Source: Acidobacteriota bacterium (GTDB lineage: Bacteria; Acidobacteriota; Vicinamibacteria; Vicinamibacterales; UBA2999). From it: 64,000 nucleotides of DNA. The translations under genes were made by a program, and so were the position numbers. Below, piece by piece: positions 17,615-25,841 of the stretch; position 1 is the first letter of the stretch; each line of letters opens with the position of its first letter. The stretch spans positions 1 to 64,000 of the forward strand of contig JACPCS010000140.1 in the NCBI GenBank assembly GCA_016184455.1, read 5' to 3'. The notes beneath the pieces are model-generated. The model was not told where the DNA came from and did no database searches. It was given only the letters and a program-made list of their open reading frames with translations.

Positions 17615-17722
17615 GTGGCGAAGAAGGGTGCGGGGAAGAAGAAGAAGGCGGTCACAGTCAAGAAGGCGAAGCGTCCCCCGGGGTGCAACCAGTTCAATCA
17701 GAACGAGATCAAACCCAAATAG
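17615..17722 (+). CDS. 35-aa Lys-rich peptide, candidate modified-peptide precursor
   Basis: A GTG-started frame of 35 codons with a perfect AAGGAGG ribosome site (17603-17609) five bases upstream and a near-consensus promoter in front. Residues 1-19 are basic (MAKKGAGKKKKAVTVKKAK); residues 20-35 are RPPGCNQFNQNEIKPK, with the only Cys at position 24. The next gene, 28 bases on, is a SagB-type dehydrogenase, an enzyme class that acts on ribosomal peptides. The leader/core division is inferred; no homologue is known to me. It is too short for most gene finders. Confidence 0.65.
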   Translation: MAKKGAGKKKKAVTVKKAKRPPGCNQFNQNEIKPK

Positions 17723-17750
17723 CTGCTTCGGATTCGGGCGGCCGCGAATA

Positions 17751-18842
17751 ATGCGGGAGCCGCTGTTGCGTCGCCATGCCTGCATCGTGGCGTACTGGCA
17801 GGAGGGCGAGTTGATCTTCGAGAATTACGCGACGCGCACGCGCATCGTCGCTCGGCCGCCCGCTCCGGACATCCTGCACCTCTTCGGCCGGTGGCGGCGC
17901 CCGGAGGCCGTGATTGCACGCCTGCCCGACTACACCGCTTCGTCGCTCCGCGCGCTCATCGCAGGACTCGAGCGCTATTCGTTTCTCGTTCGCGCCGACG
18001 CACCCGTTCATTCTCAATCGCAACTTGAAACCTGGGGCGCGTGGAACCCCGCCGCGGGCTTCTTCCACATGTCGACCAAGGACGGGCGGTATCCGCGTGA
18101 TCCGGGTGTCACAGACCGCCGACTGCGCCGCAAGGCGGCGCACTCCCCGCCTCCCGCCGTCGTAAAACGATATGAAGGGGCTCGCCAGGTGCCGCTCCCG
18201 CCGGCCGACACGCTTGGAGAGTTCCCGCAGGTGCTGCTCGCCCGTCGGACGTGGCGCGACTTCTCGCGGCGTCCGATCACCATCGCGGAACTCAGCACGC
18301 TACTGGCGCTCACGTGGCGCATCCAGGGATGGATCGACATTCCGGGGCAAGGACAAATGCCCCTGAAGACCTCGCCCTCGGGAGGAGCCCGGCATCCTCT
18401 CGAGGCGTACGTGTGGGTACGTCGAGTATCGGGGCTTCGCCAGGGCCTCTATCATTACGCCTCCGACAGTCATGTGCTCGAGCAGCTGACCACGGGTGAA
18501 GGCGGGAGACGAGTTGTCAGCTATCTACCTGGGCAGTGGTGGTACGAGTCGGCGCCAGTGCTGGTCCTCATTACGGCGGTTTTCCCGCGAGTCCAATGGA
18601 AGTACGACTTCCCGCGCGCCTATCGCGTCGTCCTCGCCGAGGCCGGCCACTTCTGTCAGACGTTCTGCCTGACCGCCACCTGGTTGGGTCTGGCGCCGTT
18701 CTGCAGCATGGCGCTTGCGGATTCCCGCATCGAACACGATCTCCGGATCGATGGTGTGACCGAATCAGTACTGTACGCTGCGGGCGTCGGGAAGCGGCCC
18801 CGAGATCGAGCCCGACGGCCCACGTTCAGGACGCACCGATGA
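17751..18842 (+). CDS. SagB/ThcOx-type FMN dehydrogenase with N-terminal peptide-binding-like domain
   Basis: The 363-aa protein has the SagB nitroreductase fold: RRTWRDFS (165-172), SPSGGARHPLEAYV (208-221), GLYHY and HVLEQL, and AEAGHFCQ (297-304) with a Gly-rich end. Residues 10-85 (CIVAYWQEGELIFENY and the following helices) resemble the small winged-helix domain found in front of SagB-like enzymes, where leader peptides bind. SagB enzymes oxidise azolines to azoles using FMN. No YcaO cyclodehydratase or transporter is in the window. ATG 17751 is chosen; the longer frame from 17526 crosses the promoter and peptide gene. Confidence 0.82.
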   Translation: MREPLLRRHACIVAYWQEGELIFENYATRTRIVARPPAPDILHLFGRWRRPEAVIARLPDYTASSLRALIAGLERYSFLVRADAPVHSQSQLETWGAWNPAAGFFHMSTKDGRYPRDPGVTDRRLRRKAAHSPPPAVVKRYEGARQVPLPPADTLGEFPQVLLARRTWRDFSRRPITIAELSTLLALTWRIQGWIDIPGQGQMPLKTSPSGGARHPLEAYVWVRRVSGLRQGLYHYASDSHVLEQLTTGEGGRRVVSYLPGQWWYESAPVLVLITAVFPRVQWKYDFPRAYRVVLAEAGHFCQTFCLTATWLGLAPFCSMALADSRIEHDLRIDGVTESVLYAAGVGKRPRDRARRPTFRTHR

Positions 18843-18895
18843 ACCGTTAGTACCGATCCAAGGATGCCGGCAGTCCTGCCGGGAAGGAAGTGTAT

Positions 18896-19036
18896 ATGGA
18901 TTTCATCGAACGCTTGTTTGGGGTCTCTCCCGACGGCGGAAACGGGACATTCGAGTTGTTGTTGCTCACCCTTCCCCTGTGCTTGATCGTGCTTGTGCAG
19001 ATGATTCGGCGTGCGCGTGACCGAAAAGTGATGTAG
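18896..19036 (+). CDS. 46-aa single-pass membrane peptide
   Basis: A GGAAGGA ribosome site (18882-18888) precedes ATG 18896. The product has an N-terminal MDFIERLFGVSPDGGNG, one hydrophobic helix (about residues 19-36) and a basic C-terminal end (RRARDRK), so it should insert with the C-terminus inside. It lies 53 bases after sagB and eight bases before the propeller gene, probably in the same transcript. A small CCGGCA/TGCCGG hairpin (18867-18882) is just upstream. I cannot assign a family. Confidence 0.6.
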   Translation: MDFIERLFGVSPDGGNGTFELLLLTLPLCLIVLVQMIRRARDRKVM

Positions 19037-19044
19037 GGGGGACG

Positions 19045-21558
19045 ATGGCCGAACGGACGCACGGCGGGTCAGGACGGCGAAAGCCCGTACCTCGACCGGT
19101 CAAGCTTCGTAGCCGCAGGGTAGGGGAATCAGAACACGAAGGGCCGCTGCGGTGGTTCGCTCCCGTTGTGGTGGAGACCTATTTCCGGCTGGCACCCCGT
19201 GATTCGACCGCGCCGACGAACGGTCAATGGGTGAAGGCGACGCAACTTGCCAGGAGTTACGCGCCGCGCGCTGCGCAAGCGGTGCTTGCGACGCCTGGCA
19301 AGGACGTCTGGGCGGATCGACTCCGCAAGTTCCAGGAGCGCAAGGCCGCGGCGCAGGCCACGACCGAGCAGCCACCGGTCACACCAGCGCCTGTGGTGTG
19401 TCGCCAGGTCAGCTGGCGATCGCTGGGGCCGAGGCTCGTTCTCGACGGTCAGACCGTAGGACGCCAGCCCGTCGCCGGCCGAGTCACGGGCATCGCGATC
19501 GATCGCACGGGTCGCATCGTATATGCCGCCACGGCGTGCGGCGGCGTCTTTCGCTCGAACGACGGCGGCACACACTGGCAGTCACCGATGGACCAGAACC
19601 CTAGCCTGAATGTCCACGGACAACACGAGTCTGTGGACATCCAGGCTAGGGAGTTTGCGAGCTCGAGCCTCGCCTGTGGCGCGATAGCCATCGATCCGGC
19701 CGATCCCAACCGGGTGTACGTCGGCACCGGCGAAGGGGACACGCACAAGCTGTTCCCGAAGCGGATTGTGGATGCCCTGCCCACCTTCCGCGGCATCGGT
19801 CCCATTCGCAGCGATGACGGCGGCGTCACGTGGGTCACCGAACCGACGGCGAGTGATTCGCCTGATCTGGCTGGCGACGCGTTCTTCGCCTTGGCGGTCG
19901 ATCCGCACAACCGCGAAAACGTTCTCGCCGCCACCATTCTCGGACTGTACCAACGCGTGCCCAAGGAGGGCGGCGGTTTCCAGTGGGTGCGGCGGCGACC
20001 CGGCGTCTACAGCAGCGTCGTTGTGGTTTCCTCAGGAACCACGAGGCGGTTCTTCGCAGCCCGGTGGGGCAAGGGCGTATTCCAGTCGGATGACGGCCGT
20101 CAGTGGAAGCGGAAGGTCGTGGGAGAAGGGTTCCCGACCGCCGATGTGGGGCGCATCGCCCTTGGCACCCAGCCCGCCAACCTCGACCTGCTCTACGCGT
20201 TCGTCGCGACCAAGAAGGGCAGGGTGAAAGGTGTCTACCGTCTCTCGTCCGGTGTCTGGAAAAGGCTTCGAAAGGTTCCAAAGGTGCTCCCAGGATCACA
20301 GGGTGACTATGACCTCGCGATCGCTGTGGATCCCGAAGACGTCAATCTGATCTACCTGGGCGGCGATCGGATAGACGCTGATCCATTTTCTGGATCGATA
20401 TGGCGATGCGTTGTTCGCCAGGATGGCGCCACGTTCCGGGTCACGCGTCCGAAGTCGATCGGTCGGCACGCGCACTCGGACATTCACGTGCTGGCACACA
20501 CACCGGGCGAACCGTACGCGCTGTGGTGTGCCAGCGACGGCGGTCTGTTCCTGAACAGGAATCCGCGTGGCAACGGTCGGTTCGAGAGCCGCAACGACGG
20601 GCTCTCCTGCTTGTGCTGCAACTTCATCACACAACATCCGACCGACCCGAACATCCTGTTCACCGGCCTGCAGGACAACGGAACGGCCCGGACACCGCAA
20701 GGGCCCGAGTGGGCTTGCGTGCAGGGAGGTGACGGTGGTTACTGCGTGGTGAATTGGGCGGATCCCAAGCTGGTGCTTGTCTTTGCCAACGGTAAAGTAT
20801 ATCGGTCAACGCGCGGGGGATCGACGCAGCGGTCATGGTCGACGATCTGGAAGTTCGACTGGGTCACCATGACACAGCCGATCGTGAGTGCGCCCTTCAA
20901 CCCGGCGAGTCTCGGGGATGCCGATGTGGTGGCGGTGGGAGCAGGGGACATCGTTTTCGTGTCGACTGACTTTGCGGCTTCATGGCCGACGCAGTTCACG
21001 CTGCCGCGGCGCACAGGAAATGTGTTCGCCTTGGCATTTGCATCCAGCTCGCGGCTGTTCATCGGAACCACGACCGGTGCCGTCTTCCGCGCGGACTGGT
21101 CAGGCAACAAGGCCAAGTGGTCCGTCATGCGACTCGACGAGGACGTCGACGGCGCGCGGCTCGGACTCGAGGGACTCATCACCGACATCGCTGTCGACTG
21201 GTCCGATCCCGATCGCGAGTCCGTCTATGTCGCGTTCGGCGGCATGGGCGACAGCAGGCGAGTGTGGCGATTCGACGGGACCGGCTGGGAGGCCCGCAGC
21301 GGTGACCCAGAGAACCAGTTGCTGCACCTGCTCGACGTTGAGCACAACGCGCTCGTCGTCGACCCACAGGGTCCAGACAACCTCTACGTGGGTGCGGATA
21401 TCGGCGTCTGGCATTCGCCTGATGCGGGACGAAACTGGTACGTCATGCAGAGAGGACTGCCCGACGCGGCCGTCTTCGATCTGCAGCTGCATCCCACGCA
21501 GCGACTGCTGAGGGCTGCCCTGCACGGCCGGGGTGTGTACGAGATCGCATTGCCGTGA
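19045..21558 (+). CDS. Large Asp-box (BNR/VPS10-like) beta-propeller protein
   Basis: The 837-aa protein has repeated Asp-box turns (FRSNDGGTHW about 169-178, IRSDDGGVTW, FQSDDGRQW, FVSTDFAASW and WHSPDAGRNWYV) spaced through residues 150-835, with linking PADPNRVYVGT-type strands. This is the layout of sortilin/sialidase-like propellers. The first 140 residues are basic and have no recognised domain. No signal peptide or membrane helix is visible, unusual for this group. A CLCC cluster lies near residue 525. It starts eight bases after the membrane-peptide gene behind GGGGGGA. Codon choice is less GC-rich than in neighbouring core genes, hinting at transfer. Confidence 0.78.
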   Translation: MAERTHGGSGRRKPVPRPVKLRSRRVGESEHEGPLRWFAPVVVETYFRLAPRDSTAPTNGQWVKATQLARSYAPRAAQAVLATPGKDVWADRLRKFQERKAAAQATTEQPPVTPAPVVCRQVSWRSLGPRLVLDGQTVGRQPVAGRVTGIAIDRTGRIVYAATACGGVFRSNDGGTHWQSPMDQNPSLNVHGQHESVDIQAREFASSSLACGAIAIDPADPNRVYVGTGEGDTHKLFPKRIVDALPTFRGIGPIRSDDGGVTWVTEPTASDSPDLAGDAFFALAVDPHNRENVLAATILGLYQRVPKEGGGFQWVRRRPGVYSSVVVVSSGTTRRFFAARWGKGVFQSDDGRQWKRKVVGEGFPTADVGRIALGTQPANLDLLYAFVATKKGRVKGVYRLSSGVWKRLRKVPKVLPGSQGDYDLAIAVDPEDVNLIYLGGDRIDADPFSGSIWRCVVRQDGATFRVTRPKSIGRHAHSDIHVLAHTPGEPYALWCASDGGLFLNRNPRGNGRFESRNDGLSCLCCNFITQHPTDPNILFTGLQDNGTARTPQGPEWACVQGGDGGYCVVNWADPKLVLVFANGKVYRSTRGGSTQRSWSTIWKFDWVTMTQPIVSAPFNPASLGDADVVAVGAGDIVFVSTDFAASWPTQFTLPRRTGNVFALAFASSSRLFIGTTTGAVFRADWSGNKAKWSVMRLDEDVDGARLGLEGLITDIAVDWSDPDRESVYVAFGGMGDSRRVWRFDGTGWEARSGDPENQLLHLLDVEHNALVVDPQGPDNLYVGADIGVWHSPDAGRNWYVMQRGLPDAAVFDLQLHPTQRLLRAALHGRGVYEIALP

Positions 21559-21590
21559 GCGACGCGGTTTCGGCGTGTTGATCGAGGGGG

Positions 21591-21728
21591 CACCTCGGAC
21601 CTGCTCCGGTCATCTTCGGCGAAGCGGGCGATGAGCCGTTGCTCGGCGCCACCACGCTCGAAAGCCTCGGCCTGGTGCTCGATCCGTTCAAGCGCCGGCT
21701 GATTCCGATGCGAATGGTCCTCGCCTGA
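21591..21728 (+). pseudogene. C-terminal remnant of a clan AA (retroviral-type) aspartic protease
   Basis: The frame ending in TGA at 21726-21728 reads PVIFGEAGDEPLLGATTLES followed by LGLVLDPFKRRLIPM, the conserved C-terminal flap and helix of small bacterial clan AA aspartic proteases. The catalytic DTG/DSG half is absent upstream, where the propeller gene ends. It looks like the stump left by a deletion or by insertion of the preceding locus. Confidence 0.55.
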
Positions 21729-21736
21729 CGCGGACC

Positions 21737-22996
21737 CTACTCGACCCTCGCGACCCTCGCGCCGAGACTCTGAAGCCGCTCGAGCAGCTGGCTGTACCCG
21801 CGCTCCACGGTCTCGAGCGGATGTACGCGCGTCTGACCGTCGGCCGCGAGGCCGGCCGCGATAAGCGACATCCCTGAGCGCAGATCGCGGCTGTCGAGCA
21901 CGCGGCCGCCTCTGAGCCGCGTCGGCCCGGTCACGATGATCCGGTGGGCATCCGCGAGGAAGAGATCCGCGCCCATGCCGCTCAACTGCTCCATCGCAAA
22001 CAGGCGCAGCTCGTACATCCAGTCGTGCACGAGGGTGCGGCCCTCGGCCTGCGTGGCCAGTACGGTCATGAGGCTCACGAGATCGCTCGGGAACGCGGGC
22101 CAGAGCCCGGTGGTGATCCGCCGCACCGCCTTGGGTGTCGAAGGTTTCACCTCGAAGACCCCGTTGCGCATGCCGCAGCGGACGTTCATCCGCTGCAGCA
22201 CCGCCGCGACGACCTCGATCTCCGATTCGCGCGCGCCCTCGATGTCGATCTCGCCGCCCGTAATCGCGCCGACGACCGCCCAGCTTCCCGCTTCGATGTA
22301 GTCGCCGCCGAGCCGATGCTCGGTACCCTGCAGCCGCGACACGCCTTCCACCCGGATGGTCGGACCGCCGAGGCCCGAGACGCCCGCGCCCATCTTCCGC
22401 AGGAACTCGCAGAGCTCGACGACGTGCGGCTCGGTCGCGGCATGGCGGATCTCGGTGACGCCGTGCGCGGTCGCCGCGGCGAGGAGCGCCGTCTCGGTGC
22501 CCGTGACCGACGCCTCGTAGAGGTACATCGACGCCGCCTTGAGCCCGCCAGGCGCCTCGAGCACATAGTCGGCGCCCTCGCGCTGCTGCGCGCCCATCGC
22601 CGTCAGCGCTTCCAGGTGCGTCGAGATGGACCGGCGTGCCGGGAAGTCACCGCCCGGCGACGCCAGGCGCGCGCGCCCCATCCGTGCGAGCAGCGGACCG
22701 AGCAGCAGCACCGACCCGCGCAGCCGTCCGACCAGCGCGCGATCGGGCGCCTCGCTGCGGAGCCGCGGCGCGCGGACGCGGAGCGTGGTGCTGCCGATGC
22801 CGTCCACCTCTGCGCCGAGGTCGAGGAGCAGCCGCGCCATCACTTCGACGTCACCAATGCGCGGCACGTTCGTCAGCACGCACTCGTCTTCGGTGAGCAG
22901 ACACGCCGCCAGCAGCGGCAGCGCCGCGTTCTTGTTGCCCTCGACGGCCACGCGGCCCTGCAGCCGGGACCCGCCTTCGATGAGGAGCGTGGACAC
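21737..22996 (-). CDS. murA: UDP-N-acetylglucosamine 1-carboxyvinyltransferase with Asp at the catalytic Cys position
   Basis: The 419-aa protein has the MurA/EPSP-synthase fold: the catalytic Lys in GNKNAALP (Lys22), RGSVLLLGPLLARMG, and SDLVSLMTVLATQAEG. The active-site loop reads SPGGDFPARRS, so residue 117 is Asp where most MurA enzymes have Cys in PGGC. Cys-to-Asp forms are active but insensitive to fosfomycin in mycobacteria and chlamydiae. It makes UDP-GlcNAc-enolpyruvate, the first peptidoglycan precursor step. The GTG at 22996 overlaps the murB stop by one base (TAGTG). Confidence 0.95.
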   Translation of the reverse strand: MSTLLIEGGSRLQGRVAVEGNKNAALPLLAACLLTEDECVLTNVPRIGDVEVMARLLLDLGAEVDGIGSTTLRVRAPRLRSEAPDRALVGRLRGSVLLLGPLLARMGRARLASPGGDFPARRSISTHLEALTAMGAQQREGADYVLEAPGGLKAASMYLYEASVTGTETALLAAATAHGVTEIRHAATEPHVVELCEFLRKMGAGVSGLGGPTIRVEGVSRLQGTEHRLGGDYIEAGSWAVVGAITGGEIDIEGARESEIEVVAAVLQRMNVRCGMRNGVFEVKPSTPKAVRRITTGLWPAFPSDLVSLMTVLATQAEGRTLVHDWMYELRLFAMEQLSGMGADLFLADAHRIIVTGPTRLRGGRVLDSRDLRSGMSLIAAGLAADGQTRVHPLETVERGYSQLLERLQSLGARVARVE

Positions 22997-24117
22997 TACG
23001 CCTCCGTGAGATACGCGACGTCGGGATCGTGGTCGAAGCCGACGAACGCCGGCTCCGGGCGCAGGGCCATGCCGAACCGATCGGACACCCGCCGTTTGAT
23101 CTCCACCGCCAGCGCCAGCACGTCGCGTGAGGTCGCGCCGCCGAGATTCACGAGCGCCAGCGGATGCTTCGACGAGACGCCCGCACGCCCGCGCCGATGG
23201 CCGCGCGCGAATCCCGCGCGCTCGATCAGCCATGCGGCCGGTATCTTGACCCGCCCATCGCCCGTCGGGAATCCCGGCGCCGCGCTGCCGGCGGCCGCTG
23301 CCAGCCGGGCGTGCACCTCCGCGGTGACGATGGGATTCATGAAGAACGAGCCGACGCTGCGCGTGTCGGGATCGGACTCGTCGACGACCATCCCCTTGCG
23401 GCGGCGAATCGCGAGCACCGCCTCCCGCACTTCGTGGAGCGTGACGGAACCGGGCGATCGACCGGCAAACATGGCGACGAGGTCCGGGTACGTCACGGTC
23501 GGCGGGCCGGAGCGCAACGCGAAGCGCACGTCGCAGATGACGAACCGGCCCGCATCGTTCCCCTTGAAGCGGCTGGTCCGATACGCGAACCCGCACTCGT
23601 CGCCGCTGAGCGTGGTGACGCGCACGGCGGCACGGTCGAAGACGGTGACCTCACGGATGGTGTCGGAGACCTCCTGTCCGTACGCGCCGACATTCTGCAC
23701 CGGCGTGCCGCCCACACTGCCCGGGATGCCCGAGAGGCACTCGAGCCCGGCCAGTCCCCGTGCGACCGCGGCAGCCACCACATCGTCCCACAGCTCGCCG
23801 GCGCCGACGTGGAACACCGTTTCGGCACCCTGCTGACCGATCTCGATCCCGCCAATCGCGATCTGCACCACCAGACCGTCGAAGCCCGCGTCGGCGATCA
23901 CCAGATTGCTGCCGCCACCCAGGACGAACATCGGCAGGCTCTCGTCGCGCGCCCACCGATCAGCCGCCGCGACCGCGTCCGCTGTGGTCGCGCGTACGAA
24001 CCAGCGCGCGGGGCCGCCGACGCCAAGCGTGGTCAGCGGCGCCAGCGGCACGCCCGCCTGTGGCTGAATCGCTGGACCGCTATGCGCCCCATTCTGTACT
24101 CGTTGCCACTCACGCAT
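22996..24117 (-). CDS. murB: UDP-N-acetylenolpyruvoylglucosamine reductase
   Basis: The roughly 373-aa FAD enzyme shows TTLGVGGPARWFVRA, LGGGSNLVI, SGIPGSVGGTPVQNVGAYGQEV, YRTSRFK, and the active-site DTRSVGSFFMNPIV with its catalytic Ser. The Tyr loop (YRTSRFK) identifies the type I-like form. It reduces the MurA product to UDP-MurNAc. ATG 24117 gives the conserved N-terminus; the longer frame to 24231 enters the next gene. It is coupled to murA. Confidence 0.95.
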   Translation of the reverse strand: MREWQRVQNGAHSGPAIQPQAGVPLAPLTTLGVGGPARWFVRATTADAVAAADRWARDESLPMFVLGGGSNLVIADAGFDGLVVQIAIGGIEIGQQGAETVFHVGAGELWDDVVAAAVARGLAGLECLSGIPGSVGGTPVQNVGAYGQEVSDTIREVTVFDRAAVRVTTLSGDECGFAYRTSRFKGNDAGRFVICDVRFALRSGPPTVTYPDLVAMFAGRSPGSVTLHEVREAVLAIRRRKGMVVDESDPDTRSVGSFFMNPIVTAEVHARLAAAAGSAAPGFPTGDGRVKIPAAWLIERAGFARGHRRGRAGVSSKHPLALVNLGGATSRDVLALAVEIKRRVSDRFGMALRPEPAFVGFDHDPDVAYLTEA

Positions 24118-24164
24118 AGCGGTCCTCGGGGCGTCGGTACACCAAGAGCGAGCCCTTGGCTGGT

Positions 24165-25841
24165 TCAACCGAGCGCATCGAGCCCTCCTTCCTGGTCGCG
24201 GCACGCGGTGAGGGCATCCGAAGCACTGCACCCCCGGAATTCCACCCAGTCGCCAGGCACGAGCTGCGCCGCCAGGGTCAGGTCGGCACGGATGACGACG
24301 GCGAGCTGCGGATATCCGCCAGTCGTCTGACGGTCGGCCATCAGGAGGATCGGCTCACCCGATGGCGGCACCTGCAGCGCCCCAACGAACACGGCCGCTG
24401 AAATCATCTCACCTGCCGGCGCCGGGATCCGCGCACCACCGGTGAGACGGTACCCCATGCGATCCGACTGCGGCGAGACGATATATCGCTGCGCCTGCAG
24501 CGCATCGACGGCGGATGCCGCGAAATGATCGAGATGCGGACCGGGCAGAATCCGCAGCCGCGCGCCGCCTGGGTTTGTGGGTCGTGGCGCGACCCCTTCG
24601 GGCTCGCGCGGGCGAGCGTCATGGTTTCTCCCCAACGGCAGCCGATCGCCCGCGCGCAAGGCGCGTCCCTCGAGGCCTCCCAGGCCGCTCAACAGATGCG
24701 TCGCCCGGCTGCCGAGGAGCCGCGGCACCGTGAATCCACCGTCGATCGCGACATACGCACGCGCCCCGGACCTCCGACCGCCGAAGCGCAGCACGCTGCC
24801 GGCACGGCACCGCACGGGTGTACCCACGGGCGCGTCACGCCCGTCCACCGACGGCTGCAGGTCGGCGCCGGCAATGGCAATCCACGCGTCGTGTTCGAAC
24901 CGCAGCTCAGGACCGGCAAGCGTCGCTTCGAGCGTCGCCGCATCGCGCGGGCTGCCGAGCACCGCGTTCGCGAGCCGATGCGCGACCGGATCCATCGGGC
25001 CGGCAACGGGCACGCCCAGATGCTGAAAGCCCCACCGCCCTTCGTCCTGAATCGTCGTCAGCAGTCCAGGACTGAGAACGGTCACGTATCGGAGTGCTCG
25101 GTCGTACGTGGCGTCCGCGTTCGGGCGGACCTGGGTCCGGCTAAAGCCGGACGCCACGTACGCCTCGGTCCGGCTGAAGTCGGACACCACGTCTCCCGAA
25201 ACCGGCACGAAGCGAACCTCATCTCCCGGCGCTAACAGCGCGGGCGAGCTCGCCTCCGGATCGAACAGCGTCAGGCTCGTGCGCCCGATGATCTGCCAGC
25301 CGCCGGGCGACTCGCGCGGATAGATGCCCGTCTGGCGCCCCGCAATCCCGACCGACCCCGCCGGCACGCGCAGGCGCGGCGTTGCGCGCCGCGGCATCGC
25401 GATCGTCTCGTCGACCTGGGCCAGATACGGATACCCCGGCAGAAAGCCAAGCATGTAGACGCGGTACGCGCGCGACGCGTGCCGCTCGATGACGTCCGCT
25501 GGTGTACACCCGGCGAAGGCGGCCACATCGGCGAGATCAGGGCCAGCGTCCCCGCCGTAGGTGACGGGCACCTCGATCGTCCGGCCCGATGTGGACGGCG
25601 CCACACTATGGGCTGCGTCCGCGAGCGCGGCTCGAAGCGCCCTCGTGTCCACCGCCATCGGATCGAACGTCACCGCGACCGAGTGAAACGTGGAGACGAT
25701 GTCGCGGACGCCGGCGATCCGCCGCGCGCGCACCTGCGCCGCTATCGCAATGGCGCGGGCATTCACGGCCGGATCGATGACGGCCTCGAGCTCGGCCACG
25801 AGCGCCGAGTCGCCGGCCTCGCGAATGCGTAGGTCCGTCAT
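24165..25841 (-). CDS. pxpBC: Fused 5-oxoprolinase subunits PxpB and PxpC (KipI-KipA)
   Basis: The 558-aa protein joins PxpB (residues 1-215; [40 protein letters not shown]) to PxpC (251-558; [54 protein letters not shown]). With PxpA these open 5-oxoproline to glutamate using ATP. Residues 217-247, between the domains, are encoded by a palindromic repeat and include [13 protein letters not shown]. It overlaps mpl by four bases (ATGA) inside a peptidoglycan-recycling cluster. pxpA is not in the window. Confidence 0.9.
   Translation of the reverse strand: MTDLRIREAGDSALVAELEAVIDPAVNARAIAIAAQVRARRIAGVRDIVSTFHSVAVTFDPMAVDTRALRAALADAAHSVAPSTSGRTIEVPVTYGGDAGPDLADVAAFAGCTPADVIERHASRAYRVYMLGFLPGYPYLAQVDETIAMPRRATPRLRVPAGSVGIAGRQTGIYPRESPGGWQIIGRTSLTLFDPEASSPALLAPGDEVRFVPVSGDVVSDFSRTEAYVASGFSRTQVRPNADATYDRALRYVTVLSPGLLTTIQDEGRWGFQHLGVPVAGPMDPVAHRLANAVLGSPRDAATLEATLAGPELRFEHDAWIAIAGADLQPSVDGRDAPVGTPVRCRAGSVLRFGGRRSGARAYVAIDGGFTVPRLLGSRATHLLSGLGGLEGRALRAGDRLPLGRNHDARPREPEGVAPRPTNPGGARLRILPGPHLDHFAASAVDALQAQRYIVSPQSDRMGYRLTGGARIPAPAGEMISAAVFVGALQVPPSGEPILLMADRQTTGGYPQLAVVIRADLTLAAQLVPGDWVEFRGCSASDALTACRDQEGGLDALG
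25103..25193 (-). repeat. Palindromic element (TACGTGGCGTCCGGC family) forming the PxpB-PxpC linker
   Basis: Outer arms GTACGTGGCGTCCG (25104-25117) and CGGACGCCACGTAC (25148-25161) enclose the hairpin GTCCGGCTAAAGCCGGAC (25135-25152, sharing bases with the right arm). A second unit, GTCCGGCTGAAGTCGGAC, follows at 25168-25185. The same unit occurs twice, head to head, at 38978-39027 inside thiE. In both genes the minus strand is read in frame as a YVASGFSRT-type peptide. Confidence 0.85.

Noticed and set aside
17526-17750. Extended N-terminus for the SagB protein from an upstream ATA/TTG-type start
   Set aside because: The extension overlaps the promoter and the 35-aa gene in another frame and is Arg-rich nonsense; ATG 17751 gives the family N-terminus.
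17615-18842. Complete azole-forming (streptolysin S-like) cluster
   Set aside because: No YcaO cyclodehydratase, no E1-like partner, and no ABC exporter in the window; only SagB and the candidate peptide support it, so I call it a candidate locus only.
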